Origin: Mesorhizobium sp. BR1-1-16
Lineage (GTDB): Bacteria > Pseudomonadota > Alphaproteobacteria > Rhizobiales > Kaistiaceae
Reading direction: 5' to 3'
Assembly (NCBI RefSeq): GCF_020165495.1
Contig: NZ_JAIUIE010000006.1
Span: forward strand, 1 to 64,000
Length of the DNA: 64,000 bases
Below the pieces are notes generated by a model that saw only the letters and a program-made list of their open reading frames with translations, searched no databases and was not told the origin of the DNA. A program made the translations under genes and the position numbers. Numbering within the stretch: the first letter of the stretch is position 1; each line of letters starts with the position of its first letter. Shown piece by piece: positions 53,871 through 62,337 of this stretch.

Positions 53871-54936
53871 CGCTCGTGCTGCCGGACACGAGCCGCCGGG
53901 GGCCATCAGCCTGGCAGCGCGGGATGAAAGGGCTGTTCGGCACGCCGCTCAACATCGCCATCACCCTCGCCTTCCTCCTCTTCTGTGCGACCGTGGTCTG
54001 GCCGTTCTTGCGCTGGGCGACGATCGACGCGGTCTGGACCGGAACGGCGAAGGACTGCGCGGTGCGATCGGGCGCCTGCTGGGCGTTTCTCGGCGAGAAG
54101 GCGCGCTTCATCACCTTCAGCATGTATCCGCGCGACTATGACTGGCAGGCCGCGAGTGCGACGGGGCTGATCGCCCTGCTGCTCGTCGCCACCGCGATCC
54201 CGCGCTTCTGGACGCGGCACCTGCCGCTCCTGTGGCTCGGCACGATCGCCCTCGCGGTCGCGATCCTCGCCGGGCTACCGAGCGGCCGCTTCGTCGGCAC
54301 CGAGAAATGGGGCGGCTTCCCGCTGACGGTTCTCCTGTCGACGGTCGGCTTTGCCGGCGCCTTCCCGCTCGGCATCGCGCTGGAGCTGGGGCGGCGATCC
54401 AAGCTGCGCCTCGTCAGGCTGCTCTCGGTCGGCTTCATAGAGGCGCTGCGCGGCGTGCCACTCATTGCCGTGCTCTATGTTGCGACGCTGCTCTTCCCGT
54501 TGATGCTGCCGGCCGGCGCGTCGACCGACAAGCTGGCGCGGGCGCAGGTCGCCATCATCCTCTTCGTCTCCGCCTATATGGCCGAGATCGTCCGCGCCGG
54601 ACTGCAGGCCGTGCCGTCGGACAGTCCGAAGCCGCCCGGTTGCTCGGCCTCTCCTGGTGGGCGACGACGCGGCTCGTGCTGTTGCCGCAGGCGCTGCGCG
54701 CCGTCATCCCCGCCTTCGTCAACCTTGCGATCGGCCTGTTCCTCGACACGACGCTTGTCATCGTCATCGGCCTTTTTGACTTCCTCAACACCGCCCGCGT
54801 CGCTGCGACCGACCCGAACTGGATCGGCTTCTACAATGAAGCCTACGCCTTCGCCGCGACGGTTTATTTCACGCTCGCCTTCGCCGCCTCGCGCTACAGC
54901 CTGTGGCTCGAAGGATTTCTGCGCGGCGGCAGATAG
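53867..54936 (+). pseudogene. aapM: Frameshifted amino-acid ABC transporter permease AapM
   Basis: The first frame runs from 53867 through WPFLRWATIDAVWTGTAKDC, WGGFPLTVLLSTVGFAGAFP and FVSAYMAEIVRAGLQAVPS, as in AapM. At about 54619 a G is missing: the next bases read out of frame (DSPKPPGCSASPGG), while the +1-shifted frame restores QSEAARLLGLSWWATTRLVL and runs to the stop at 54936 (SRYSLWLEGFLRGGR). Restoring one base would give a normal 356-residue protein. No aapP ATPase gene follows; the next feature is a tRNA. The locus is inactive as it stands. Confidence 0.87.
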
Positions 54937-55053
54937 CAAGGCATCAGGGAACCGTTTTCGAAACGCCTGCTCGCAGTATCGAAAGAAAGATATCCGGGCC
55001 ACAGCACTCCCCTAGGGGACGCGTCTCCATCAAGGCGTTTGCGCCAATGGTGT

Positions 55054-55355
55054 TTGGTGCGGACGACGGGGCTCGAACCCGTACTCTCAATGAGAAGCAG
55101 ATTTTCTTGCCACTTCGACTTTCGCCGCCGCCATCTGGCGTTCGTGGTCTGGACTGTCCCTTCACCGTGGCCCAAAGGCTTTAGGTGCCGCCCGTCCAGT
55201 CTCTACACCTTCCCCCAGCGGGGCTTGGCTCGGGATCGGCTTAGGGCTCCTGCCCGTTAGCGTTCCCCGACTTTGAGCGGTTCTACTCTACGGATTTCCC
55301 CGCAGGCACTCCAATTTCAAAAGTCTGCTGCGTCTACCGATTTCGCCACGTCCGC
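55054..55355 (-). tRNA. tRNA-Leu(UAA) interrupted by a group I intron, CCA encoded
   Basis: On the minus strand the exons are 55355-55321 (35 nt) and 55105-55054 (52 nt including CCA). Joined, they give an 87-nt class II tRNA: acceptor GCGGACG/CGTCCGC, D-arm GCGAAATCGGTAGACGC, anticodon stem GCAGA/TCTGC with loop CTTAAAA (anticodon UAA), long variable arm TTCTCATTGAGAGT, T-arm ACGGG-TTCGAGC-CCCGT, discriminator A, CCA. The intron follows U34, as in the cyanobacterial and plastid tRNA-Leu(UAA) genes. Removing it restores a perfect loop. Confidence 0.93.
55106..55320 (-). ncRNA. Group I self-splicing intron (215 nt) in tRNA-Leu(UAA)
   Basis: The core reads in order on the minus strand: a P4/P5-like CTCAAAGTCGGGGAACGCTA, GATCCCGAGCCAAGCC on the other side, the P7/guanosine-site segment GGAAGGTGTAGAGACTGGAC followed by GGG, and the 3' P3/P7 segment ACAGTCCAGACCACGAACG. 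This order and wording match the group IC3 tRNA introns of cyanobacteria and plastids. The 5' exon ACUU can pair with intron GAGU with U-G at the splice site (P1), and the intron ends in G. No open frame inside, so no homing endonuclease. Confidence 0.92.
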
Positions 55356-55368
55356 TTATCGCCGCCGA

Positions 55369-55408
55369 TTCTATCCTAAGCGCGCTGCTTCTATCCTAAG
55401 CGCGCTGC
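55369..55408. repeat. Perfect 20-base tandem duplication upstream of the intron-bearing tRNA
   Basis: TTCTATCCTAAGCGCGCTGC occurs at 55369-55388 and again at 55389-55408. It lies 14-53 bases upstream of the tRNA 5' end on its strand and therefore within the probable promoter. Confidence 0.85.
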
Positions 55409-55531
55409 ACCTATGATGCACCTAGGAACGGATCTGGCTATCCCAACCTCCGACTGCGCGCATGAGGAGCGCGTTGAAAAACAAGAGCTTCTAGACGCGC
55501 CGACTTGTTTGCCCGATGGCAGAGGAAGGGC

Positions 55532-55571
55532 TTTTTAAGTCCCTTGCGTCTACCAGTTTCGCCACGCCCGC
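55532..55571 (-). pseudogene. 5'-half remnant of a second tRNA-Leu(UAA)
   Basis: On the minus strand GCGGGCGTGGCGAAACTGGT, then AGACGCAAGGGACTTAAAAA, gives an acceptor 5' strand, D-arm, and anticodon stem-loop start with UAA. The 3' side (anticodon 3' strand, variable and T arms, CCA) does not follow; instead unrelated sequence continues (GCCCTTCCTCTGCC). It is therefore a broken, intron-less tRNA-Leu(UAA) 177 bases upstream of the intron-bearing copy. Confidence 0.75.
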
Positions 55572-55762
55572 GCCGGCGGAGTTCTGTCATTTTGTGCGGC
55601 TGTGCGATAGTCCGGCAAGACGGCGAAAACGCCTCCATCACAAATTTCGGCTTCCATTGCTTTCTTCGGCTGCTAGGAAGGGCCGTGCAGTGAATCGTGG
55701 CACCACGACGGCTCGCTCACCTTTGATACCTCTGGACCCGAGCCGCCAGGACTCCGCTTGCC

Positions 55763-56503
55763 ATGAACGAATCCCCTGCCACGCCCATCTCCCACCGCCA
55801 GTCCCTCCCCCTCGAACCGTTCGAGATCCTGTCGCGCGCACGCGCCATGGGCCGTACGCTGGTCGGCGTCCGCGCGCCCGGCGCGCTGCTCGAGCGGATC
55901 GGCATCTTCGATGGTCTGAGACTGGAGGACGGCTTGCTCGTGGCCGAGAATGCCGCCGCCCGCACCGTCATTGACCCGTCCGTCATCGCCGCCATCGTCG
56001 CCGATGTCAGCGAAACGCCGCATGACACCGTACTGACCTATGTCGATTTCCTCGATGCGGACGGTGTATCGGTGATCAAGGTCACGGCGCTGGAAGGGCC
56101 GGAGAAATTCGACGCCGCGCTCGAAGGCCTCGCCCGCGCTCCGCTGCCCTATGTGCCACCGCTGCCCCGCACGACTGTTCCTGTCGACGCCGCGGATATC
56201 GGCGGTGTTCCGCTCGTGGCGGCGAGCGCCAGCGCTGCGAGCGTGACGCTCAGCGTTCGCCGGTCGGGCGCCGAACAGTCATGGACCGGACCGCTTGAAG
56301 CGATCAAGTTCGGCCATTCCTATGTCAACGTGATCCAAGCCGACGTCCATCTGCATCTTGCCGCACGCGCGGTCGCAGCCTGGAATCGCGGAGTGGCGGG
56401 CGAGACTGTGACGTTCAGCGCGACCGACGGGGCCGGTCAGCCGATCGGCCTCACGGTGAGCGGTCCCCGCAATGCCTTCGAGGCGATGGCGGAGACCGTC
56501 TGA
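55763..56503 (+). CDS. HemS/HmuS-like heme-utilisation family protein, shortened
   Basis: The 246-residue protein has two related halves, as in HemS/ChuS. First: FEILSRARAMGRTLVGVRAP, then DTVLTYVDFLDADGVSVIKV. Second: SGAEQSWTGPLEAIKFGHSY with VNVIQADVHLHLAARAVAAW, then GETVTFSATDGAGQPIGLTV, which lines up with the GP-K-W-NV-D-FNLHLR-AW and LELFDA-G motifs of the family. It is about 100 residues shorter than usual. The region that carries the DVHxFF heme-ligand motif in full-length members is not visible. Heme binding is therefore uncertain. No heme transporter genes are nearby. Confidence 0.6.
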   Translation: MNESPATPISHRQSLPLEPFEILSRARAMGRTLVGVRAPGALLERIGIFDGLRLEDGLLVAENAAARTVIDPSVIAAIVADVSETPHDTVLTYVDFLDADGVSVIKVTALEGPEKFDAALEGLARAPLPYVPPLPRTTVPVDAADIGGVPLVAASASAASVTLSVRRSGAEQSWTGPLEAIKFGHSYVNVIQADVHLHLAARAVAAWNRGVAGETVTFSATDGAGQPIGLTVSGPRNAFEAMAETV

Positions 56504-56519
56504 CACCGGATGGCGCCGT

Positions 56520-56840
56520 TCAGTTCTCGTCGTTTTCCTTGCGGATATCGGCGATGAACTCTTCGGCGCCCTTCTTCACTTCGCGGACATGGTCGCCGGC
56601 ATCCTTAAGGAAGCGGTCGAGCTCGAGGCGCAGGCCCGAAGCGGACGGCTTCTCGACGGTGTCGGCATAGGCGATCATGCGTGCCGTCACGGCGAGATCG
56701 AGCAGCAGCGCCACGAGAAGCCCGTCGTCCAGTTCCTGTTCGTCGGCATAGTCCGAGATAATCTCGAACAGGGCGCCGCGGTGCTCCTCATATTCCTCAG
56801 CGAAAGCCTCGAACTCGGCGTCTTCAGTCGGCTCGGTCAT
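56520..56840 (-). CDS. Small acidic helical protein of unknown function
   Basis: The 106-residue protein is strongly acidic, with an N-terminal Glu/Asp/Ala-rich stretch (EFEAFAEEYEEHRGALFEII), a hydrophobic middle helix (GLLVALLLDLAVTARMIAYA) and a charged C-terminal helix ending KENDEN. Coiled-coil or helical-bundle character is likely. No family is recognised. It lies 12 bases downstream of gpt on the same strand and is probably co-transcribed. Confidence 0.75.
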   Translation of the reverse strand: MTEPTEDAEFEAFAEEYEEHRGALFEIISDYADEQELDDGLLVALLLDLAVTARMIAYADTVEKPSASGLRLELDRFLKDAGDHVREVKKGAEEFIADIRKENDEN

Positions 56841-56852
56841 CGTTTCATCTCC

Positions 56853-57350
56853 TCAGCCGACGATCGGCGGTTGAAAGGTCAGCCCCATATCCCAGGGGAA
56901 GTAGATCCACGTATCCTGTGACACTTCGGTGATGAACGTGTCGACCTCGGGGCGGCCAAGCGGCTTGGCATAGAGCGTCGCGTAATGCGCCTTCGGCAGC
57001 ATCTCGCGAACGAGGCGCGCCGTCTTGCCGGTATCGACCAGGTCATCGATCACCAGAATGCCCGCGCCTGCGCCGCCAGCGAGGTCGATCACCGCCTGGC
57101 TGACTGGCTTCAGGACCTTGAGCGAGCCCTGTTCCTGGTAGTCGTGATAGGACGCGACACACACCGTCTCGACGATGCGGATGCCGAGTTCGCGCGCGAC
57201 CACCGCCGCCGGAACCAGGCCACCACGGGTGACGCAGACGATCGCCTCCCATTTCTTGTCGCCCGAAAGGCGCCAGGTCAGCGCGCGCGCGTCCCGATGA
57301 AACTGGTCCCACGAGACCGGAAAGGCCTTGTCGCTTCGCGCATCCGCCAT
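56853..57350 (-). CDS. gpt: Xanthine-guanine phosphoribosyltransferase
   Basis: The 165-residue type I phosphoribosyltransferase salvages xanthine, guanine and hypoxanthine with [21 protein letters not shown] (about residues 39-55) carries the RGG pyrophosphate loop, and [20 protein letters not shown] (about residues 98-117) is the PRPP-binding motif. The C-terminal WIYFPWDMG resembles the E. coli Gpt end (YIPWEW...) that contacts the purine. Length is normal. Confidence 0.94.
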   Translation of the reverse strand: MADARSDKAFPVSWDQFHRDARALTWRLSGDKKWEAIVCVTRGGLVPAAVVARELGIRIVETVCVASYHDYQEQGSLKVLKPVSQAVIDLAGGAGAGILVIDDLVDTGKTARLVREMLPKAHYATLYAKPLGRPEVDTFITEVSQDTWIYFPWDMGLTFQPPIVG

Positions 57351-57518
57351 GGCTTTTTATCCCCGTATCTTGATTTCGCCCCAGCCATGGAATGCCATGC
57401 GCCAGCATGCAATCTGCCAGAACTTGCGCTCCACAGGAAAGCACACTGTTCCGCCGTCATCGCCGGACTTGTCCCGACAATGCAGCCATTGGCTCGGCCG
57501 CGTGCCGCCGCAGGCAGC

Positions 57519-58280
57519 CTAGCGCGGCTGCACGAGCAATCCGGCGATCAGCCCCTCGACGGCGCGGACCGCGAGATCGAGCCTTGCCTGCTCCCGCGAG
57601 CGCAGCACGATGTCGGTCGCGAAGCCCCCGTCGAGCATTTTCGGATAGCTGCCGATCGAGACATCCGGAAAATCCTTCTGGATGGCACCGAGGCCAGCCG
57701 CGATCCGCCCCTCGCCCATCGAGGCGGGAACGGTGGCCGACAGCATCTTGGCGCCGGTCGGGATCGTCGCGGTCACGGCGTCGAGCATCGCCTGCATGAT
57801 GACCGGGACGCCGGCCATCACATGGACATTGCGGATGGTGAAGCCCGGCGCCTTCGAGACGGGATTATCGATCAGGTCGGCGCCGGCCGGAATGCGGGCC
57901 ATGCGCATCCGCGCCTCGTTGATATTGGCCTCGCCATAATGCGTCGTCAGGATGGCCACGGCGCGCGGATCGTGATCGATCGTGACGTCGAACGCCTTCG
58001 CCATGGCGTCGGCCGTGATGTCGTCATGCGTCGGCCCAATGCCGCCGGTCGAGAAGACGTGATCATAGCGGTCCGAAAGCGCACGCACAGCCGCGATGAT
58101 GTCGTCCTCGACATCCGGCACGACGCGGACCTCGCGGACATCGATGCCGATCGCCGTACAATATTCGGCGATATAGCCGATATTCTTGTCCTTGGTCCGG
58201 CCTGAAAGAATCTCGTCGCCGATCACCAGGATCGCCGCGGTGACGATCCTGTGCGCCGTCTCGCTGCCGCCTGCCGTCAT
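57519..58280 (-). CDS. MoCF (molybdopterin-binding) domain protein, CinA N-terminal-like
   Basis: The 253-residue protein has the MogA/MoeA/CinA nucleotide-pterin binding fold: AAILVIGDEILSGRTKDKN, then VFSTGGIGPTHDDITADAMA (GGxGxTxDD) and VMAGVPVIMQAMLDAV. The length fits the stand-alone competence/damage-inducible protein A-like group, lacking the CinA deamidase domain. In Alphaproteobacteria such proteins are often annotated as molybdopterin-binding or FAD-like pyrophosphatases; activity unproven. It is divergent from map. Confidence 0.92.
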   Translation of the reverse strand: MTAGGSETAHRIVTAAILVIGDEILSGRTKDKNIGYIAEYCTAIGIDVREVRVVPDVEDDIIAAVRALSDRYDHVFSTGGIGPTHDDITADAMAKAFDVTIDHDPRAVAILTTHYGEANINEARMRMARIPAGADLIDNPVSKAPGFTIRNVHVMAGVPVIMQAMLDAVTATIPTGAKMLSATVPASMGEGRIAAGLGAIQKDFPDVSIGSYPKMLDGGFATDIVLRSREQARLDLAVRAVEGLIAGLLVQPR

Positions 58281-58467
58281 GTCCGCCGTCTCCTGATGCT
58301 GATCCGCGCCGAGATGTAGCCGCTCAGCGCGCGCCGCTCAACGCCGCCGCGACGTCAAAACCCTTGTATCTCGCTGCCCGATGCGCCAGATCGTTGCCAT
58401 CCTCGTCAGCAACAGGCTTGTTCCGGAAGCAGAGGAATGCTGTGCTTCGGAACGAGGGAGCGTTTCC

Positions 58468-59301
58468 ATGGTCACTTATGTCGATGCCGATGCCGCCCCA
58501 TTGAAGAACAACGGCCAGATCCGCCTCTATGGGCCCCAGGCGTTTGAAGCCATGCATCGCGCCGGGCAACTCGCCGCGGCCTGCCTCGACGGCCTGGCCG
58601 ATATCGTGCGGCCGGGCGTGCCGACCGACACCATCGACCGTTATGTCTATGAATTCGGCGCCGACCATGGCGCCCTGCCGGCGACACTCGGCTATCGCGG
58701 CTATACGAAATCGACCTGCACCTCGATCAATCATGTCGTCTGCCACGGCATTCCCGATGCGAAGCCGCTGCGCGACGGCGATATCGTCAATGTCGACGTC
58801 ACCTTCATCCTCGACGGCTGGTATGGCGATTCGAGCCGCATGTATCCCGTGGGCAATGTGAAGCGCGCGGCCGAGCGGCTCGTCGAGGTGACTTACGAAT
58901 CGCTGATGCGCGGCATTGCCGCCGTGAAGCCCGGTGCCACCACTGGCGACATTGGCTATGCGATCCAGTCCTTTGCCGAAGGCGAACGCTGCAGCGTAGT
59001 GCGCGATTTCTGCGGTCACGGCGTCGGCCGCCTCTTCCACGATTCGCCGAATATCCTGCATTACGGCAATCCAGGCGAAGGCATCGAGTTGCGCCCCGGT
59101 ATGATCTTCACCATCGAGCCGATGATCAATCTCGGTCGTCCCCATGTGAAAGTCCTCTCGGATGGCTGGACTGCCGTCACGCGCGACCGTTCGCTGTCCG
59201 CCCAGTTCGAGCACACCGTCGGCGTGACCGAGACTGGCTGCGAAATCTTCACCCTTTCGCCGCGCGGCTATACCTGCCCGCCCTACCCGACCGGCGCATG
59301 A
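58468..59301 (+). CDS. map: Methionine aminopeptidase, type I
   Basis: The 277-residue enzyme removes N-terminal methionine. Metal ligands are all visible: [12 protein letters not shown] (two Asp), [10 protein letters not shown] (His), [10 protein letters not shown] (Glu) and [12 protein letters not shown] (Glu); the substrate His is in [10 protein letters not shown]. The ATG at 58468 follows GAGGGAG and gives the usual N terminus; upstream in-frame sequence is not similar. It is coupled to radC by a four-base overlap. Confidence 0.97.
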   Translation: MVTYVDADAAPLKNNGQIRLYGPQAFEAMHRAGQLAAACLDGLADIVRPGVPTDTIDRYVYEFGADHGALPATLGYRGYTKSTCTSINHVVCHGIPDAKPLRDGDIVNVDVTFILDGWYGDSSRMYPVGNVKRAAERLVEVTYESLMRGIAAVKPGATTGDIGYAIQSFAEGERCSVVRDFCGHGVGRLFHDSPNILHYGNPGEGIELRPGMIFTIEPMINLGRPHVKVLSDGWTAVTRDRSLSAQFEHTVGVTETGCEIFTLSPRGYTCPPYPTGA

Positions 59302-59999
59302 GCGGATTCGAAGACGGGGCGGACGCACCGCCGCACTTTCTCGGCCATCGCGAGCGGTTGAAGGCGCGGTTCCGCGACAGTGGAGCCGACGCCCTCGCCG
59401 ACTATGAACTGCTGGAGCTGATCCTGTTCGCCGCAGTGCCGCGTCGCGATACCAAGCCGATTGCCAAGGCCCTGATCACTCGCTTTGGCACCTTCTCCGA
59501 AGTGCTGGCCTCGCCCGAGGCGCGGCTGATGGAGGTGCCGGGCGTCGGCGCCTCGGTCGCGCTGCATCTCAAGGTCGTTCATGCCGCCGCCAAGCGGCTG
59601 GCACTCGGCGCCGTTCGCGAACGGCCCCTGCTCGGCTCATGGAGCGCGGTCATCGAATATTGCCGGGTGGCGATGGCCTATGAGGAAAAGGAGCAGTTCC
59701 GCATCCTGTTCCTCGACAAGAAAAACGCGCTCATTGCCGATGAAGTTCAGCAGACCGGCACGGTCGATCACACGCCGGTCTATCCGCGCGAGGTGGTGAA
59801 GCGGGCGCTCGAACTCTCCGCCACCGCGATCGTGCTCGTCCATAACCATCCGTCCGGCGATCCGACCCCCTCGCGCGCCGACATCCAGATGACGAAGACC
59901 ATTGTGGACATCGCCGCCCCGCTCGGCATCGCTGTACACGACCATCTCATCATCGGCCGCAACGGCACCGTCAGCTTCAAGGGGCTGAAGCTGATCTGA
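59298..59999 (+). CDS. radC: RadC family JAB-domain protein
   Basis: The 233-residue protein has an N-terminal helix-hairpin-helix part (residues about 30-100: [40 protein letters not shown]). A JAB/MPN metalloenzyme core follows with [14 protein letters not shown] (about residues 182-195). The original link of radC to DNA repair has been questioned; the family may act in recombination-related processing. It overlaps map as ATGA and is translated from the same message. Confidence 0.95.
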   Translation: MSGFEDGADAPPHFLGHRERLKARFRDSGADALADYELLELILFAAVPRRDTKPIAKALITRFGTFSEVLASPEARLMEVPGVGASVALHLKVVHAAAKRLALGAVRERPLLGSWSAVIEYCRVAMAYEEKEQFRILFLDKKNALIADEVQQTGTVDHTPVYPREVVKRALELSATAIVLVHNHPSGDPTPSRADIQMTKTIVDIAAPLGIAVHDHLIIGRNGTVSFKGLKLI

Positions 60000-60051
60000 T
60001 CCCTCTGAAGCATCTATTGGCGCAAATCCCGATCAAGATGGAGATCCTTCG

Positions 60052-60570
60052 ATGACCGATGCGGCTTCGCCGGGCGAGATCGACGCAAAGACCTTCTGGC
60101 GCACGCTTGGCCAACGGGCGACCGGGATGACCGTCGTGACATCGGACAGCGATGACGGCCCAACCGGCTTTCTCGGTCTGTCCGCCAGCCATGTGACGGC
60201 AAATCCCCCGACGATGCTCGTCTCGATCGACCGCAAGACCCACGCGCTGGCCGGTGTGCTCGCCCGCCGCCACTTCGCGATCAACTATCTGCCGGCAGAA
60301 GCCGGCGCGCTCGCCGATGCCTTCGCCGGCCGAAGCGAGCTTTCCGGCGCCGCGCGCTTCGCACCGGAGCAATGGATGACGCTTTCCAGCGGGGCGCCGA
60401 TCCTCAAATCCGCGCTCGGCGCCTTTGATTGCGCGGTGACCGACATCATCGAGCACGGCGATATCTCGATCGTCATCGGCCGGGTCCTCGCGGTTCACAT
60501 CGGTGCGGACAGCGAGCCCCTCATCTTTTTCCGTGGCAAGAGCTGGCGAGGTGTCGGCGAGCCCGCTTGA
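60052..60570 (+). CDS. Flavin reductase-like domain protein
   Basis: The 172-residue protein has the flavin reductase-like fold: FWRTLGQRATGMTVVTSDSD, GFLGLSASHVTANPPTMLVS and DRKTHALAGVLARRHFAINY, ending VIGRVLAVHIGADSEPLIFF. Such proteins bind FMN and supply reduced flavin to two-component monooxygenases. No partner oxygenase is adjacent. It begins 52 bases after radC and may be co-transcribed. Confidence 0.9.
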   Translation: MTDAASPGEIDAKTFWRTLGQRATGMTVVTSDSDDGPTGFLGLSASHVTANPPTMLVSIDRKTHALAGVLARRHFAINYLPAEAGALADAFAGRSELSGAARFAPEQWMTLSSGAPILKSALGAFDCAVTDIIEHGDISIVIGRVLAVHIGADSEPLIFFRGKSWRGVGEPA

Positions 60571-60731
60571 CCCCGCTGTCAAGGATCCCCCGGGCCGATC
60601 GCGCTCGCAAAGCGATCTGCGTCACACGCTGTCGCAAAATGGCTACCTGGATATCCGCTTGACCGGCGAAGTTGCGCCGAACACGGGCGCGGCAGAGCCT
60701 GCCGTACCGTCCGGTCAGGGGGAATTTCGGA

Positions 60732-62252
60732 ATGCAACGATCCGCACTAAGGACATCCGTATCGTCACGCCAGCCGAGCCGGCCGCCCCGTCGCGGCTGG
60801 CAGGCCGCAACGCTTGCGGTGGCCGCCACCCTGGTGGCCGCCACACCGTCGCATGCCACGTCGATGACGCCTGCGGTGAGCAAGGACGAAGCGAGCGCAA
60901 TCGCGGTCGACGCGTATCTCTATCTCTACCCGCTCATCACCATGGATCTGACGCGCCGGCAGCTCATCAATATGCCGGCCGATTCGGGTATCGGCGGACC
61001 GGCAAACGCCTTCGCCAATATTCTGGCGTTTCCAGCAGCGGATATGCGCACTGTGGTGCGGCCCAATTTCGATACGCTCTATTCGAGCGGCTGGCTCGAC
61101 CTGACGAAGGAGCCAGTCGTCGTGACGACGCCGGATACCGGCGGGCGCTATTACCTCCTGCCTATGCTCGACATGTGGAGCGATGTGTTCGCAGCGCCCG
61201 GCTGGCGCACCACCGGGACGGCGGAGGGCCACTTCCTTGTTACCCCACCCGGCTGGCGTCCGGAACTCAAGGAAGGCTGGCAAGCGGCCCTGAACCTGCC
61301 GGCGGACACCCAGCGCATCGAAGCGCCAACGCCGAATGTCTGGATCATCGGCCGAACCAAGACGGATGGGCCGGCCGATTATGATGCCGTTCACAAGATC
61401 CAGGCGGGCTATCGTATCACGCCGATCTCCGCCTGGGGCAAGGATGCCGGGCCTTCGGCGCCGTTCAAGCCCGATCCGTCCATCGACATGAAGACCCCGC
61501 CGAAGCTGCAGGTCGATACCATGCCGGCGGCTGCTTATTTCGCCTATGGCGCGAGCCTGATGGGCGAGAATCCGCCGCATATCACCGACCAGCCGATCCT
61601 CGCGCAGATGCGGCGCATCGGCATCGAGCCCGGCAAGCCGTTCGATGCCTCGCAGCTTTCCGCCGATACCAAAGCAGCGATCGAAGCCGCCCCGTCCGGC
61701 GCGCAGGCGCTGATGAAGTGGAAGGTGCCGACGCTGGCGCGGATCGCCAATGGATGGTCGCTGAACACCGACACGATGGGCGTCTATGGCAACTACTATC
61801 TGAAGCGGGCCATCGTCGCGCAGCTCGGTCTCGGCGCCAATCTGCCCGAGGACGCGATCTATCCGATGAACCTGGCCGATGCCGAGGGCCAGCCGCTCAC
61901 CGGCGCGCATGATTATGTCATCCATTTCGAAAAGGGCGCGCTGCCGCCCGTCGATGCGTTCTGGTCGATCACGCTCTATGACGGCGAGGGCTTCCAGGTT
62001 GCAAATCCACTCAACCGCTTCGCGGTCTCGAGCTGGATGCCCTTCGTCACGAATCCTGATGGATCACTCGACCTCACCATTGGTCCGGACTCGCCCGGCA
62101 GCGCGACGGAAGCCAACTGGTTGCCGGCCCCGAAGGGACCGTTCAACCTGACCATGCGGCTCTATGCGCCGAAATCAGACGCTCTCACCGGCAAGTGGGT
62201 GCCACCGGTCGTGCGGCGCGCCGCCGCGCTGGCGCCGATCGGCGCGCAGTAA
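60732..62252 (+). CDS. Secreted DUF1254/DUF1214 domain protein
   Basis: The 506-residue protein starts eight bases after CAGGGGGA. A long basic N region and a signal sequence (residues about 20-43, ending SHA) come first. DUF1254 follows (AVDAYLYLYPLITMDLTRRQ, VRPNFDTLYSSGWLDLTKEP, RYYLLPMLDMWSDVFAAPG). Then DUF1214 at the C terminus (VDAFWSITLYDGEGFQVANP, NRFAVSSWMPF, WLPAPKGPFNLTMRLYAPK). Families of this type are widespread and periplasmic; some are induced by stress or act on lipids, but no single function is established. A strong hairpin follows the stop. Confidence 0.92.
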   Translation: MQRSALRTSVSSRQPSRPPRRGWQAATLAVAATLVAATPSHATSMTPAVSKDEASAIAVDAYLYLYPLITMDLTRRQLINMPADSGIGGPANAFANILAFPAADMRTVVRPNFDTLYSSGWLDLTKEPVVVTTPDTGGRYYLLPMLDMWSDVFAAPGWRTTGTAEGHFLVTPPGWRPELKEGWQAALNLPADTQRIEAPTPNVWIIGRTKTDGPADYDAVHKIQAGYRITPISAWGKDAGPSAPFKPDPSIDMKTPPKLQVDTMPAAAYFAYGASLMGENPPHITDQPILAQMRRIGIEPGKPFDASQLSADTKAAIEAAPSGAQALMKWKVPTLARIANGWSLNTDTMGVYGNYYLKRAIVAQLGLGANLPEDAIYPMNLADAEGQPLTGAHDYVIHFEKGALPPVDAFWSITLYDGEGFQVANPLNRFAVSSWMPFVTNPDGSLDLTIGPDSPGSATEANWLPAPKGPFNLTMRLYAPKSDALTGKWVPPVVRRAAALAPIGAQ

Positions 62253-62275
62253 AAGACGTCGCCTTCAACAATACC

Positions 62276-62307
62276 GGTCCCGCCGGAGCCAAGGCTGCGG
62301 CGGGACC
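62276..62307. terminator. Strong hairpin between convergent genes
   Basis: GGTCCCGCC (62276-62284) pairs with GGCGGGACC (62299-62307), and the loop contains an inner AGCC-AA-GGCT stem. It sits between the DUF1254 gene and the convergent gene ending at 62338. There is no T-tract, so termination is inferred. Confidence 0.5.
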
Positions 62308-62337
62308 GCGCTCGATTGACGTCGCCCTGTTCGCCGT

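Noticed and set aside
55039-55260. Short protein frames within the tRNA and intron
   Set aside because: The stretch is explained entirely by the split tRNA; no endonuclease motif (LAGLIDADG, GIY-YIG, HNH) is present.
55516-55974. Plus-strand frame crossing the tRNA remnant
   Set aside because: It starts inside the tRNA remnant and overlaps the better-supported HemS-like gene in another frame.
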